The notes beneath the pieces were generated by a model that saw only the letters and a program-made list of their open reading frames with translations, did not search any database and had not been told where the DNA came from. The position numbers and the translations under genes were made by a program. This document shows, piece by piece, positions 1-15,700 of a DNA stretch of 64,000 bases (position 1 is the first letter of the stretch; each line of letters starts with the position of its first letter). Source of the DNA: Litoditis marina (taxonomy: Eukaryota > Nematoda > Chromadorea > Rhabditida > Rhabditidae); NCBI GenBank assembly GCA_964036275.1, contig OZ038439.1, positions 9,422,669 to 9,486,668 of the forward strand, given 5' to 3'.

Positions 1-3000
1 AACTCAACTTTTGTTCGAGTTACAGGTATATCGTTGCGCAACGATAAACGTGAAAACTCACGGATACCAAAGTTCGATAGAATCATAAAAATTGGCCGGA
101 ATCGGTTCCATTAGATCGGAAATAATATTTTATCACCATAAATGACCGAATCATTGGATGAACTCAACTTATGATCGAGTTACAGGTATATCGTTGCGCA
201 ACGATAAACGTGAAAACTCACGGATACCAAACTTCGCTGGAATAATCAAAATTGGCCGGAATCGGTTCCATTAGATCGGAAATAATATTTTATCACCATA
301 AGTGACCGAATCATTGGATGAACTCAACTTATGATCGAGTTACAGGTATATCGTTGCGCAACGATAAACGTGAAAACTCACGGATACCAAACTTCGCTGG
401 AATAATCAAAATTGGCCGGAATCGGTTCCATTAGATCGGAAATAATATTTTATCACCATAAGTGACCGAATCATCGGATGAACTCAACTCATGATCGAGT
501 TACAGGTATATCGTTGCGCAACGATAAACGTGAAAACTCACGGATACCAAACTTCGCTGGAATAATCAAAATTGGCCGGAATCGGTTCCATTAGATCGAA
601 AATAATATTTTATCACCATAAATGACCGAATCATTGGATGAACTCAACTTATGATCGAGTTACAGGTATATCGTTGCGCAACGATAAACGTGAAAACTCA
701 CGGATACCAAATTTCGCTAGAATCATAAAAATTGGCCGGAATCGGTTCCATTAGATCGGAAATAATATTTTATCACCATAAGTGACCGAATCATCGGATG
801 AACTCAACTCATGATCGAGTTACAGGTATATCGTTGCGCAACGATAAACGTGAAAACTCACGGATACCAAACTTCGCTGGAATAATCAAAATTGGCCGGA
901 ATCGGTTCCATTAGATCGAAAATAATATTTTATCACCATAAATGACCGAATCATTGGATGAACTCAACTTATGATCGAGTTACAGGTATATCGTTGCGCA
1001 ACGATAAACGTGAAAACTCACGGATACCAAATTTCGCTAGAATCATAAAAATTGGCCGGAATCGGTTCCATTAGATCGGAAATAATATTTTATCACCATA
1101 AGTGACCGAATCATCGGATGAACTCAACTCATGATCGAGTTACAGGTATATCGTTGCGCAACGATAAACGTGAAAACTCACGGATACCAAACTTCGCTGG
1201 AATAATCAAAATTGGCCGGAATCGGTTCCATTAGATCGAAAATAATATTTAATCACCATAAATGACCGAATCATTGGATGAACTCAACTTATGATCGAGT
1301 TACAGGTATATCGTTGCGCAACGATAAACGTGAAAACTCACGGATACCAAATTTCGCTAGAATCATAAAAATTGGCCGGAATCGGTTCCATTAGATCGGA
1401 AATAATATTTTATCACCATAAGTGACCGAATCATCGGATGAACTCAACTCATGATCGAGTTACAGGTATATCGTTGCGCAACGATAAACGTGAAAACTCA
1501 CGGATACCAAACTTCGCTGGAATAATCAAAATTGGCCGGAATCGGTTCCATTAGATCGAAAATAATATTTTATCACCATAAATGACCGAATCATTGGATG
1601 AACTCAACTTATGATCGAGTTACAGGTATATCGTTGCGCAACGATAAACGTGAAAACTCACGGATACCAAAGTTCGCTACAACAATCAAAATTGGCCGGA
1701 ATCGGTTCCATTAGATCGGAAATAATATTTTATCACCATAAGTGACCGAATCATTGGATGAACTCAACTTATGATCGAGTTACAGGTATATCGTTGCGCA
1801 ACGATAAACGTGAAAACTCACGGATACCAAATTTCGCTAGAATAATCAAAATTGGCCGGAATCGGTTCCATTAGATCGGAAATGATATTTTATCACCATA
1901 AATGATCGAATCATTGGATGAACTGAACTTATGATCGAGTTACAGGTATATCGTTGCGCAACGATAAACGTGAAAACTCACGGATACCAAACTTCGCTGG
2001 AATAATCAAAATTGGCCGGAATCGGTTCCATTAGATCGGAAATAATATTTTATCACCATAAGTGACCGAATCATCGGATGAACTCAACTCATGATCGAGT
2101 TACAGGTATATCGTTGCGCAACGATAAACGTGAAAACTCACGGATACCAAAGTTCGCTACAACAATCAAAATTGGCCGGAATCGGTTCCATTAGATCGGA
2201 AATAATATTTTATCACCATAAGTGACCGAATCATTGGATGAACTCAACTTATGATCGAGTTACAGGTATATCGTTGCGCAACGATAAACGTGAAAACTCA
2301 CGGATACCAAACTTCGCTGGAATAATCAAAATTGGCCGGAATCGGTTCCATTAGATCGGAAATAATATTTTATCACCATAAATGACCGAATCATCGGATG
2401 AACTGAACTTATGATCGAGTTACAGGTATATCGTTGCGCAACGATAAACGTGAAAACTCACGGATACCAAACTTCGCTGGAATAATCGAAATTGGCCGGA
2501 ATCGGTTCCAATAGATCGGAAATAATATTTTATCACCATAAATTACCGAATCATTGGATGAACTCAACTTATGATCGAGTTACAGGTATATCGTTGCGCA
2601 ACGATAAACGTGAAAACTCACGTATACCAAATTTCGCTGGAATAATCAAAATTGGCCGGAATCGGTTCCAATAGATCGGAAATAATATTTTATCACCATA
2701 AATGACCGAATCATTGGATGAACTCAACTTTTGTTCGAGTTACAGGTATATCGTTGCGCAACGATAAACGTGAAAACTCACGTATACCAAAGTTCGCTGG
2801 AATAATCAAAATTGGCCGGAATCGGTTCCAATAGATCGGAAATAATATTTTATCACCATAAATTACCGAATCATTGGATGAACTCAACTTATGATCGAGT
2901 TACAGGTATATCGTTGCGCAACGATAAACGTGAAAACTCACGTATACCAAATTTCGCTAGAATAATCAAAATTGGCCGGAACCGGTTCCACTAGATCGGA

Positions 3001-4559
3001 AATAATATTTTATCACCATAAATTACCGAATCATTGGATGAACTCAACTTATGATCGAGTTACAGGTATATCGTTGCGCAACGATAAACGTGAAAACTCA
3101 CGTATACCAAATTTCGCTAGAATAATCAAAATTGGCCGGAATCGGTTCCAATAGATCGGAAATAATATTTTATCACCATAAATTACCGAATCATTGGATG
3201 AACTCAACTTATGATCGAGTTACAGGTATATCGTTGCGCAACGATAAACGTGAAAACTCACGGATACCAAAGTTCGCTACAATAATCAAAATTGGCCGGA
3301 ATCGGTTCCATTAGATCGAAAATAATATTTTATCACCATAAATGACCGAATCATTGGATGAACTCAACTTATGATCGAGTTACAGGTATATCGTTGCGCA
3401 ACGATAAACGTGAAAACTCACGGATACCAAACTTCGCTACAATAATCAAAATTGGCCGGAATCGGTTCTATTAGATCGGAAATAATATTTATCACCATAA
3501 ATGACCGAATCATTGGATGAATTCAACTTATGATCGAGTTACAGGCATATCGTTGCGCAACGATAAACGTGAAAACTCACGTATACCAAACTTCGCTACA
3601 ATAATCAAAATTGGCCGGAATCGGTTCTATTAGATCGGAAATAATATTTATCACCATAAATGACCGAATCATTGGATGAACTCAACTTATGATCGAGTTA
3701 CAGGTATATCGTTGCGCAACGATAAACGTGAAAACTCACGGATACCAAACTTCGCTACAATAATCAAAATTGGCCGGAATCGGTTCTATTAGATCGGAAA
3801 TAATATTTATCACCATAAATGACCGAATCGTTGGATGAACTCAACTTATGATCGAGTTACAGGTATATCGTTGCGCAACGATAAACGTGAAAACTCACGG
3901 ATACCAAACTTCGCTACAATAATCAAAATTGGCCGGAATCGGTTCTATTAGATCGGAAATAATATTTATCACCATAAATGACCGAATCATTGGATGAACT
4001 CAACTTATGATCGAGTTACAGGCATATCGTTGCGCAACGATAAACGTGAAAACTCACGGATACCAAACTTCGCTACAATAATCAAAATTGGCCGGAATCG
4101 GTTCTATTAGATCGGAAATAATATTTATCACCATAAATGACCGAATCGTTGGATGAACTCAACTTATGATCGAGTTACAGGTATATCGTTGCGCAACGAT
4201 AAACGTGAAAACTCACGGATACCAAACTTCGCTACAATAATCAAAATTGGCCGGAATCGGTTCCATTAGATCGGAAATAATATTTATCACCATAAATGAC
4301 CGAATCGTTGGATGAACTCAACTTATGATCGAGTTACAGGTATATCGTTGCGCAACGATAAACGTGAAAACTCACGTATACCAAATTTCGCTAGAACAAT
4401 CAAAATTGGCCGGAACCGGTTCCACTAGATCGGAAATAATATTTTATCACCATAAATTACCGAATCATTGGATGAACTCAACTTATGATCGAGTTACAGG
4501 TATATCGTTGCGCAACGATAAACGTGAAAACTCACGTATACCAAATTTCGCTAGAATAA

Positions 4560-7500
4560 TCAAAATTGGCCGGAATCGGTTCCAATAGATCGGAAATAAT
4601 ATTTTATCACCATAAATTACCGAATCATTGGATGAACTCAACTTATGATCGAGTTACAGGTATATCGTTGCGCAACGATAAACGTGAAAACTCACGGATA
4701 CCAAAGTTCGCTACAATAATCAAAATTGGCCGGAATCGGTTCCATTAGATCGAAAATAATATTTTATCACCATAAATGACCGAATCATTGGATGAACTCA
4801 ACTTATGATCGAGTTACAGGTATATCGTTGCGCAACGATAAACGTGAAAACTCACGGATACCAAACTTCGCTACAATAATCAAAATTGGCCGGAATCGGT
4901 TCTATTAGATCGGAAATAATATTTATCACCATAAATGACCGAATCATTGGATGAACTCAACTTATGATCGAGTTACAGGCATATCGTTGCGCAACGATAA
5001 ACGTGAAAACTCACGTATACCAAACTTCGCTACAATAATCAAAATTGGCCGGAATCGGTTCTATTAGATCGGAAATAATATTTATCACCATAAATGACCG
5101 AATCATTGGATGAACTCAACTTATGATCGAGTTACAGGTATATCGTTGCGCAACGATAAACGTGAAAACTCACGTATACCAAATTTTGCTAGAATAATCA
5201 AAATTGGCCGGAACCGGTTCCACTAGATCGGAAATAATATTTTATCACCATAAATTACCGAATCATTGGATGAACTCAACTTATGATCGAGTTACAGGTA
5301 TATCGTTGCGCAACGATAAACGTGAAAACTCACGTATACCAAATTTCGCTAGAATAATCAAAATTGGCCGGAATCGGTTCCAATAGATCGGAAATAATAT
5401 TTTATCACCATAAATTACCGAATCATTGGATGAACTCAACTTATGATCGAGTTACAGGTATATCGTTGCGCAACGATAAACGTGAAAACTCACGGATACC
5501 AAAGTTCGCTACAATAATCAAAATTGGCCGGAATCGGTTCCATTAGATCGAAAATAATATTTTATCACCATAAATGACCGAATCATTGGATGAACTCAAC
5601 TTATGATCGAGTTACAGGTATATCGTTGCGCAACGATAAACGTGAAAACTCACGGATACCAAACTTCGCTACAATAATCAAAATTGGCCGGAATCGGTTC
5701 TATTAGATCGGAAATAATATTTATCACCATAAATGACCGAATCATTGGATGAACTCAACTTATGATCGAGTTACAGGCATATCGTTGCGCAACGATAAAC
5801 GTGAAAACTCACGTATACCAAACTTCGCTACAATAATCAAAATTGGCCGGAATCGGTTCTATTAGATCGGAAATAATATTTATCACCATAAATGACCGAA
5901 TCATTGGATGAACTCAACTTATGATCGAGTTACAGGTATATCGTTGCGCAACGATAAACGTGAAAACTCACGGATACCAAACTTCGCTACAATAATCAAA
6001 ATTGGCCGGAATCGGTTCCATTAGATCGGAAATAATATTTATCACCATAAATGACCGAATCATTGGATGAACTCAACTTATGATCGAGTTACAGGCATAT
6101 CGTTGCGCAACGATAAACGTGAAAACTCACGGATACCAAACTTCGCTACAATAATCAAAATTGGCCGGAATCGGTTCTATTAGATCGGAAATAATATTTA
6201 TCACCATAAATGACCGAATCGTTGGATGAACTCAACTTATGATCGAGTTACAGGTATATCGTTGCGCAACGATAAACGTGAAAACTCACGGATACCAAAC
6301 TTCGCTACAATAATCAAAATTGGCCGGAATCGGTTCTATTAGATCGGAAATAATATTTATCACCATAAATGACCGAATCATTGGATGAACTCAACTTATG
6401 ATCGAGTTACAGGCATATCGTTGCGCAACGATAAACGTGAAAACTCACGGATACCAAACTTCGCTACAATAATCAAAATTGGCCGGAATCGGTTCTATTA
6501 GATCGGAAATAATATTTATCACCATAAATGACCGAATCGTTGGATGAACTCAACTTATGATCGAGTTACAGGTATATCGTTGCGCAACGATAAACGTGAA
6601 AACTCACGGATACCAAACTTCGCTACAATAATCAAAATTGGCCGGAATCGGTTCCATTAGATCGGAAATAATATTTAATCACCATAAATGACCGAATCAT
6701 TGGATGAATTCAACTCATGATCGAGTTACAGGTATATCGTTGCGCAACGATAAACGTGAAAACTCACGGATACCAAACTTCGCTACAATAATCAAAATTG
6801 GCCGGAATCGGTTCCATTAGATCGGAAATAATATTTATCACCATAAATGACCGAATCGTTGGATGAACTCAACTTATGATCGAGTTACAGGTATATCGTT
6901 GCGCAACGATAAACGTGAAAACTCACGGATACCAAACTTCGCTACAATAATCAAAATTGGCCGGAATCGGTTCCATTAGATCGGAAATAATATTTAATCA
7001 TCATAAATGACCGAATCATTGGATGAATTCAACTCATGATCGAGTTACAGGTATATCGTTGCGCAACGATAAACGTGAAAACTCACGGATACCAAACTTC
7101 GCTACAATAATCAAAATTGGCCGGAATCGGTTCCATTAGATCGGAAATAATATTTAATCATCATAAATGACCGAATCATTGGATGAATTCAACTCATGAT
7201 CGAGTTACAGGTATATCGTTGCGCAACGATAAACGTGAAAACTCACGGATACCAAACTTCGCTACAATAATCAAAATTGGCCGGAATCGGTTCCATTAGA
7301 TCGGAAATAATATTTAATCATCATAAATGACCGAATCGTTGGATGAACTCAACTTATGATCGAGTTACAGGTATATCGTTGCGCAACGATAAACGTGAAA
7401 ACTCACGGATACCAAACTTCGCTACAATAATCAAAATTGGCCGGAATCGGTTCCATTAGATCGGAAATAATATTTAATCATCATAAATGACCGAATCGTT

Positions 7501-10500
7501 GGATGAACTCAACTTATGATCGAGTTACAGGTATATCGTTGCGCAACGATAAACGTGAAAACTCACGGATACCAAACTTCGCTACAATAATCAAAATTGG
7601 CCGGAATCGGTTCCATTAGATCGGAAATAATATTTATCACCATAAATGACCGAATCGTTGGATGAACTCAACTTATGATCGAGTTACAGGTATATCGTTG
7701 CGCAACGATAAACGTGAAAACTCACGGATACCAAACTTCGCTACAATAATCAAAATTGGCCGGAATCGGTTCCATTAGATCGGAAATAATATTTGATCAT
7801 CATAAATGACCGAATCATTGGATGAATTCAACTCATGATCGAGTTACAGGTATATCGTTGCGCAACGATAAACGTGAAAACTCACGGATACCAAACTTCG
7901 CTACAATAATCAAAATTGGCCGGAATCGGTTCCATTAGATCGGAAATAATATTTAATCATCATAAATGACCGAATCGTTGGATGAACTCAACTTATGATC
8001 GAGTTACAGGTATATCGTTGCGCAACGATAAACGTGAAAACTCACGGATACCAAACTTCGCTACAATAATCAAAATTGGCCGGAATCGGTTCCATTAGAT
8101 CGGAAATAATATTTAATCATCATAAATGACCGAATCGTTGGATGAACTCAACTTATGATCGAGTTACAGGTATATCGTTGCGCAACGATAAACGTGAAAA
8201 CTCACGGATACCAAACTTCGCTACAATAATCAAAATTGGCCGGAATCGGTTCCATTAGATCGGAAATAATATTTAATCACCATAAATGACCGAATCATTG
8301 GATGAATTCAACTCATGATCGAGTTACAGGTATATCGTTGCGCAACGATAAACGTGAAAACTCACGTATACCAAAGTTCGCTACAATAATCAAAATTGGC
8401 CGGAATCGGTTCTATTAGATCGGAAATAATATTTATCACCATAAATGACCGAATCGTTGGATGAACTCAACTTATGATCGAGTTACAGGTATATCGTTGC
8501 GCAACGATAAACGTGAAAACTCACGGATACCAAACTTTGCTGGAATAATCAAAATTGGCCGGAATCGGTTCCATTAGATCGGAAATAATATTTAATCACC
8601 ATAAATGACCGAATCATTGGATGAACTCAACTCATGATCGAGTTACAGGTATATCGTTGCGCAACGATAAACGTGAAAACTCACGTATACCAAAGTTCGC
8701 TAGAATAATCAAAATTGGCCGGAATCGGTTCCAATAGATCGGAAATAATATTTTATCACCATAAATTACCGAATCATTGGATGAACTCAACTTATGATCG
8801 AGTTACAGGTATATCGTTGCGCAACGATAAACGTGAAAACTCACGGATACCAAAGTTCGCTACAATAATCAAAATTGGCCGGAATCGGTTCCATTAGATC
8901 GAAAATAATATTTTATCACCATAAATGACCGAATCATTGGATGAACTCAACTTATGATCGAGTTACAGGTATATCGTTGCGCAACGATAAACGTGAAAAC
9001 TCACGGATACCAAACTTCGCTACAATAATCAAAATTGGCCGGAATCGGTTCTATTAGATCGGAAATAATATTTATCACCATAAATGACCGAATCATTGGA
9101 TGAACTCAACTTATGATCGAGTTACAGGCATATCGTTGCGCAACGATAAACGTGAAAACTCACGTATACCAAACTTCGCTACAATAATCAAAATTGGCCG
9201 GAATCGGTTCTATTAGATCGGAAATAATATTTATCACCATAAATGACCGAATCATTGGATGAACTCAACTTATGATCGAGTTACAGGTATATCGTTGCGC
9301 AACGATAAACGTGAAAACTCACGTATACCAAATTTCGCTAGAATAATCAAAATTGGCCGGAACCGGTTCCACTAGATCGGAAATAATATTTTATCACCAT
9401 AAATTACCGAATCATTGGATGAACTCAACTTATGATCGAGTTACAGGTATATCGTTGCGCAACGATAAACGTGAAAACTCACGGATACCAAAGTTCGCTA
9501 CAATAATCAAAATTGGCCGGAATCGGTTCCATTAGATCGAAAATAATATTTTATCACCATAAATGACCGAATCATTGGATGAACTCAACTTATGATCGAG
9601 TTACAGGTATATCGTTGCGCAACGATAAACGTGAAAACTCACGGATACCAAACTTCGCTACAATAATCAAAATTGGCCGGAATCGGTTCTATTAGATCGG
9701 AAATAATATTTATCACCATAAATGACCGAATCATTGGATGAACTCAACTTATGATCGAGTTACAGGCATATCGTTGCGCAACGATAAACGTGAAAACTCA
9801 CGTATACCAAACTTCGCTACAATAATCAAAATTGGCCGGAATCGGTTCTATTAGATCGGAAATAATATTTATCACCATAAATGACCGAATCATTGGATGA
9901 ACTCAACTTATGATCGAGTTACAGGTATATCGTTGCGCAACGATAAACGTGAAAACTCACGGATACCAAACTTCGCTACAATAATCAAAATTGGCCGGAA
10001 TCGGTTCTATTAGATCGGAAATAATATTTATCACCATAAATGACCGAATCATTGGATGAACTCAACTTATGATCGAGTTACAGGCATATCGTTGCGCAAC
10101 GATAAACGTGAAAACTCACGTATACCAAACTTCGCTACAATAATCAAAATTGGCCGGAATCGGTTCTATTAGATCGGAAATAATATTTATCACCATAAAT
10201 GACCGAATCATTGGATGAACTCAACTTATGATCGAGTTACAGGTATATCGTTGCGCAACGATAAACGTGAAAACTCACGGATACCAAACTTCGCTACAAT
10301 AATCAAAATTGGCCGGAATCGGTTCTATTAGATCGGAAATAATATTTATCACCATAAATGACCGAATCGTTGGATGAACTCAACTTATGATCGAGTTACA
10401 GGTATATCGTTGCGCAACGATAAACGTGAAAACTCACGGATACCAAACTTCGCTACAATAATCAAAATTGGCCGGAATCGGTTCTATTAGATCGGAAATA

Positions 10501-12710
10501 ATATTTATCACCATAAATGACCGAATCATTGGATGAACTCAACTTATGATCGAGTTACAGGCATATCGTTGCGCAACGATAAACGTGAAAACTCACGGAT
10601 ACCAAACTTCGCTACAATAATCAAAATTGGCCGGAATCGGTTCTATTAGATCGGAAATAATATTTATCACCATAAATGACCGAATCGTTGGATGAACTCA
10701 ACTTATGATCGAGTTACAGGTATATCGTTGCGCAACGATAAACGTGAAAACTCACGGATACCAAACTTCGCTACAATAATCAAAATTGGCCGGAATCGGT
10801 TCCATTAGATCGGAAATAATATTTAATCACCATAAATGACCGAATCATTGGATGAATTCAACTCATGATCGAGTTACAGGTATATCGTTGCGCAACGATA
10901 AACGTGAAAACTCACGGATACCAAACTTCGCTACAATAATCAAAATTGGCCGGAATCGGTTCCATTAGATCGGAAATAATATTTATCACCATAAATGACC
11001 GAATCGTTGGATGAACTCAACTTATGATCGAGTTACAGGTATATCGTTGCGCAACGATAAACGTGAAAACTCACGGATACCAAACTTCGCTACAATAATC
11101 AAAATTGGCCGGAATCGGTTCCATTAGATCGGAAATAATATTTAATCATCATAAATGACCGAATCATTGGATGAATTCAACTCATGATCGAGTTACAGGT
11201 ATATCGTTGCGCAACGATAAACGTGAAAACTCACGGATACCAAACTTCGCTACAATAATCAAAATTGGCCGGAATCGGTTCCATTAGATCGGAAATAATA
11301 TTTAATCATCATAAATGACCGAATCATTGGATGAATTCAACTCATGATCGAGTTACAGGTATATCGTTGCGCAACGATAAACGTGAAAACTCACGGATAC
11401 CAAACTTCGCTACAATAATCAAAATTGGCCGGAATCGGTTCCATTAGATCGGAAATAATATTTAATCATCATAAATGACCGAATCGTTGGATGAACTCAA
11501 CTTATGATCGAGTTACAGGTATATCGTTGCGCAACGATAAACGTGAAAACTCACGGATACCAAACTTCGCTACAATAATCAAAATTGGCCGGAATCGGTT
11601 CCATTAGATCGGAAATAATATTTAATCATCATAAATGACCGAATCGTTGGATGAACTCAACTTATGATCGAGTTACAGGTATATCGTTGCGCAACGATAA
11701 ACGTGAAAACTCACGGATACCAAACTTCGCTACAATAATCAAAATTGGCCGGAATCGGTTCCATTAGATCGGAAATAATATTTATCACCATAAATGACCG
11801 AATCGTTGGATGAACTCAACTTATGATCGAGTTACAGGTATATCGTTGCGCAACGATAAACGTGAAAACTCACGGATACCAAACTTCGCTACAATAATCA
11901 AAATTGGCCGGAATCGGTTCCATTAGATCGGAAATAATATTTGATCATCATAAATGACCGAATCATTGGATGAATTCAACTCATGATCGAGTTACAGGTA
12001 TATCGTTGCGCAACGATAAACGTGAAAACTCACGGATACCAAACTTCGCTACAATAATCAAAATTGGCCGGAATCGGTTCCATTAGATCGGAAATAATAT
12101 TTAATCATCATAAATGACCGAATCGTTGGATGAACTCAACTTATGATCGAGTTACAGGTATATCGTTGCGCAACGATAAACGTGAAAACTCACGGATACC
12201 AAACTTCGCTACAATAATCAAAATTGGCCGGAATCGGTTCCATTAGATCGGAAATAATATTTAATCATCATAAATGACCGAATCGTTGGATGAACTCAAC
12301 TTATGATCGAGTTACAGGTATATCGTTGCGCAACGATAAACGTGAAAACTCACGGATACCAAACTTCGCTACAATAATCAAAATTGGCCGGAATCGGTTC
12401 CATTAGATCGGAAATAATATTTAATCACCATAAATGACCGAATCATTGGATGAATTCAACTCATGATCGAGTTACAGGTATATCGTTGCGCAACGATAAA
12501 CGTGAAAACTCACGTATACCAAAGTTCGCTACAATAATCAAAATTGGCCGGAATCGGTTCTATTAGATCGGAAATAATATTTATCACCATAAATGACCGA
12601 ATCGTTGGATGAACTCAACTTATGATCGAGTTACAGGTATATCGTTGCGCAACGATAAACGTGAAAACTCACGGATACCAAACTTTGCTGGAATAATCAA
12701 AATTGGCCGG
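4560..12710. repeat. Higher-order unit of about 4.15 kb (26 monomers), two tandem copies
   Basis: Private variants recur at a fixed offset of 4,148-4,149 bp. The ATTTGATCAT variant is at 7,791 and 11,939, the AACTTTGCTGG variant at 8,533 and 12,681, and marker monomers beginning at 4,566 and 5,204 reappear at 8,715 and 9,353. The order of 159/160-bp monomers and of their variants is largely the same in both copies, with one monomer missing near 9,400 in the second copy. The limits given are approximate. Unequal crossing-over or a block duplication would produce this. Confidence 0.85.
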
Positions 12711-15700
12711 AATCGGTTCCATTAGATCGGAAATAATATTTAATCACCATAAATGACCGAATCATTGGATGAATTCAACTCATGATCGAGTTACAGGTAT
12801 ATCGTTGCGCAACGATAAACGTGAAAACTCACGGATACCAAACTTCGCTACAATAATCAAAATTGGCCGGAATCGGTTCCATTAGATCGGAAATAATATT
12901 TAATCACCATAAATGACCGAATCATTGGATGAACTCAACTCATGATCGAGTTACAGGTATATCGTTGCGCAACGATAAACGTGAAAACTCACGTATACCA
13001 AAGTTCGTTACAATAATCAAAATTGGCCGGAATCGGTTCTATTAGATCGGAAATAATATTTATCACCATAAATGACCGAATCGTTGGATGAACTCAACTT
13101 ATGATCGAGTTACAGGTATATCGTTGCGCAACGATAAACGTGAAAACTCACGTATACCAAAGTTCGCTACAATAATCAAAATTGGCCGGAATCGGTTCTA
13201 TTAGATCGGAAATAATATTTATCACCATAAATGACCGAATCATTGGATGAACTCAACTTATGATCGAGTTACAGGTATATCGTTGCGTAACGATAAACGT
13301 GAAAACTCACGGATACCAAACTTCGCTACAATAATCAAAATTGGCCGGAATCGGTTCTATTAGATCGGAAATAATATTTATCACCATAAATGACCGAATC
13401 GTTGGATGAACTCAACTTATGATCGAGTTACAGGTATATCGTTGCGCAACGATAAACGTGAAAACTCACGTATACCAAAGTTCGCTACAATAATCAAAAT
13501 TGGCCGGAATCGGTTCCAATAGATCGGAAATAATATTTTATCACCATAAATTACCGAATCATTGGATGAACTCAACTTATGATCGAGTTACAGGTATATC
13601 GTTGCGCAACGATAAACGTGAAAACTCACGTATACCAAAGTTCGCTGGAATAATCAAAATTGGCCGGAATCGGTTCCAATAGATCGGAAATAATATTTTA
13701 TCACCATAAATTACCGAATCATTGGATGAACTCAACTTATGATCGAGTTACAGGTATATCGTTGCGCAACGATAAACGTGAAAACTCACGTATACCAAAT
13801 TTCGCTAGAATAATCAAAATTGGCCGGAACCGGTTCCACTAGATCGGAAATAATATTTTATCACCATAAATTACCGAATCATTGGATGAACTCAACTTAT
13901 GATCGAGTTACAGGTATATCGTTGCGCAACGATAAACGTGAAAACTCACGTATACCAAATTTCGCTAGAATAATCAAAATTGGCCGGAATCGGTTCCAAT
14001 AGATCGGAAATAATATTTTATCACCATAAATTACCGAATCATTGGATGAACTCAACTTATGATCGAGTTACAGGTATATCGTTGCGCAACGATAAACGTG
14101 AAAACTCACATATACCAAATTTCGCTAGAATAATCAAAATTGGCCGGAATCGGTTCCAATAGATCGGAAATAATATTTTATCACCATAAATTACCGAATC
14201 ATTGGATGAACTCAACTTATGATCGAGTTACAGGTATATCGTTGCGCAACGATAAACGTGAAAACTCACGGATACCAAAGTTCGCTACAATAATCAAAAT
14301 TGGCCGGAATCGGTTCCATTAGATCGGAAATAATATTTAATCACCATAAATGACCGAATCACTGGATGAATTCAACTCATGATCGAGTTACAGGTATATC
14401 GTTGCGCAACGATAAACGTGAAAACTCACGTATACCAAAGTTCGCTACAATAATCAAAATTGGCCGGAATCGGTTCCATTAGATCGGAAATAATATTTAT
14501 CACCATAAATGACCGAATCATTGGATGAACTCAACTTATGATCGAGTTACAGGTATATCGTTGCGCAACGATAAACGTGAAAACTCACGGATACCAAATT
14601 TCGCTACAACAATCAAAATTGGCCGGAATCGGTTCCATTAGATCGGAAATAATATTTTATCACCATAAATGACCGAATCGTTGGATGAACTCAACTTATG
14701 ATCGAGTTACAGGTATATCGTTGCGCAACGATAAACGTGAAAACTCACGGATACCAAAGTTCGCTAGAATCATAAAAATTGGCCGGAATCGGTTCCATTA
14801 GATCGGAAATAATATTTAATCACCATAAATGACCGAATCGTTGGATGAACTCAACTTATGATCGAGTTACAGGTATATCGTTGCGCAACGATAAACGTGA
14901 AAACTCACGGATACCAAAGTTCGCTAGAATCATAAAAATTGGCCGGAATCGGTTCCATTAGATCGGAAATAATATTTTATCACCAGAAGTGACCGAATCA
15001 TTGGATGAACTCAACTTATGATCGAGTTACAGGTATATCGTTGCGCAACGATAAACGTGAAAACTCACGGATACCAAAGTTCGCTACAATAATCAAAATT
15101 GGCCGGAATCGGTTCCATTAGATCGAAAATAATATTTTATCACCATAAATGACCGAATCATTGGATGAACTCAAATTTTGTTCGAGTTACAGGTATATGG
15201 TTGCGCAACGATAAACGTGAAAACTCACGGATACCAAAGTTCGCTAGAATCATAAAAATTGGCCGGAATCGGTTCCATTAGATCGGAAATAATATTTTAT
15301 CACCAGAAGTGACCGAATCATTGGATGAACTCAACTTATGATCGAGTTACAGGTATATCGTTGCGCAACGATAAACGTGAAAACTCACGGATACCAAAGT
15401 TCGCTAGAATAATCAAAATTGGCCGGAATCGGTTCCATTAGATCGAAAATAATATTTTATCACCATAAATGACCGAATCATTGGATGAACTCAAATTTTG
15501 TTCGAGTTACAGGTATATGGTTGCGCAACGATAAACGTGAAAACTCACGGATACCAAAGTTCGCTAGAATCATAAAAATTGGCCGGAATCGGTTCCATTA
15601 GATCGGAAATAATATTTTATCACCAGAAGTGACCGAATCATTGGATGAACTCAACTTATGATCGAGTTACAGGTATATCGTTGCGCAACGATAAACGTGA

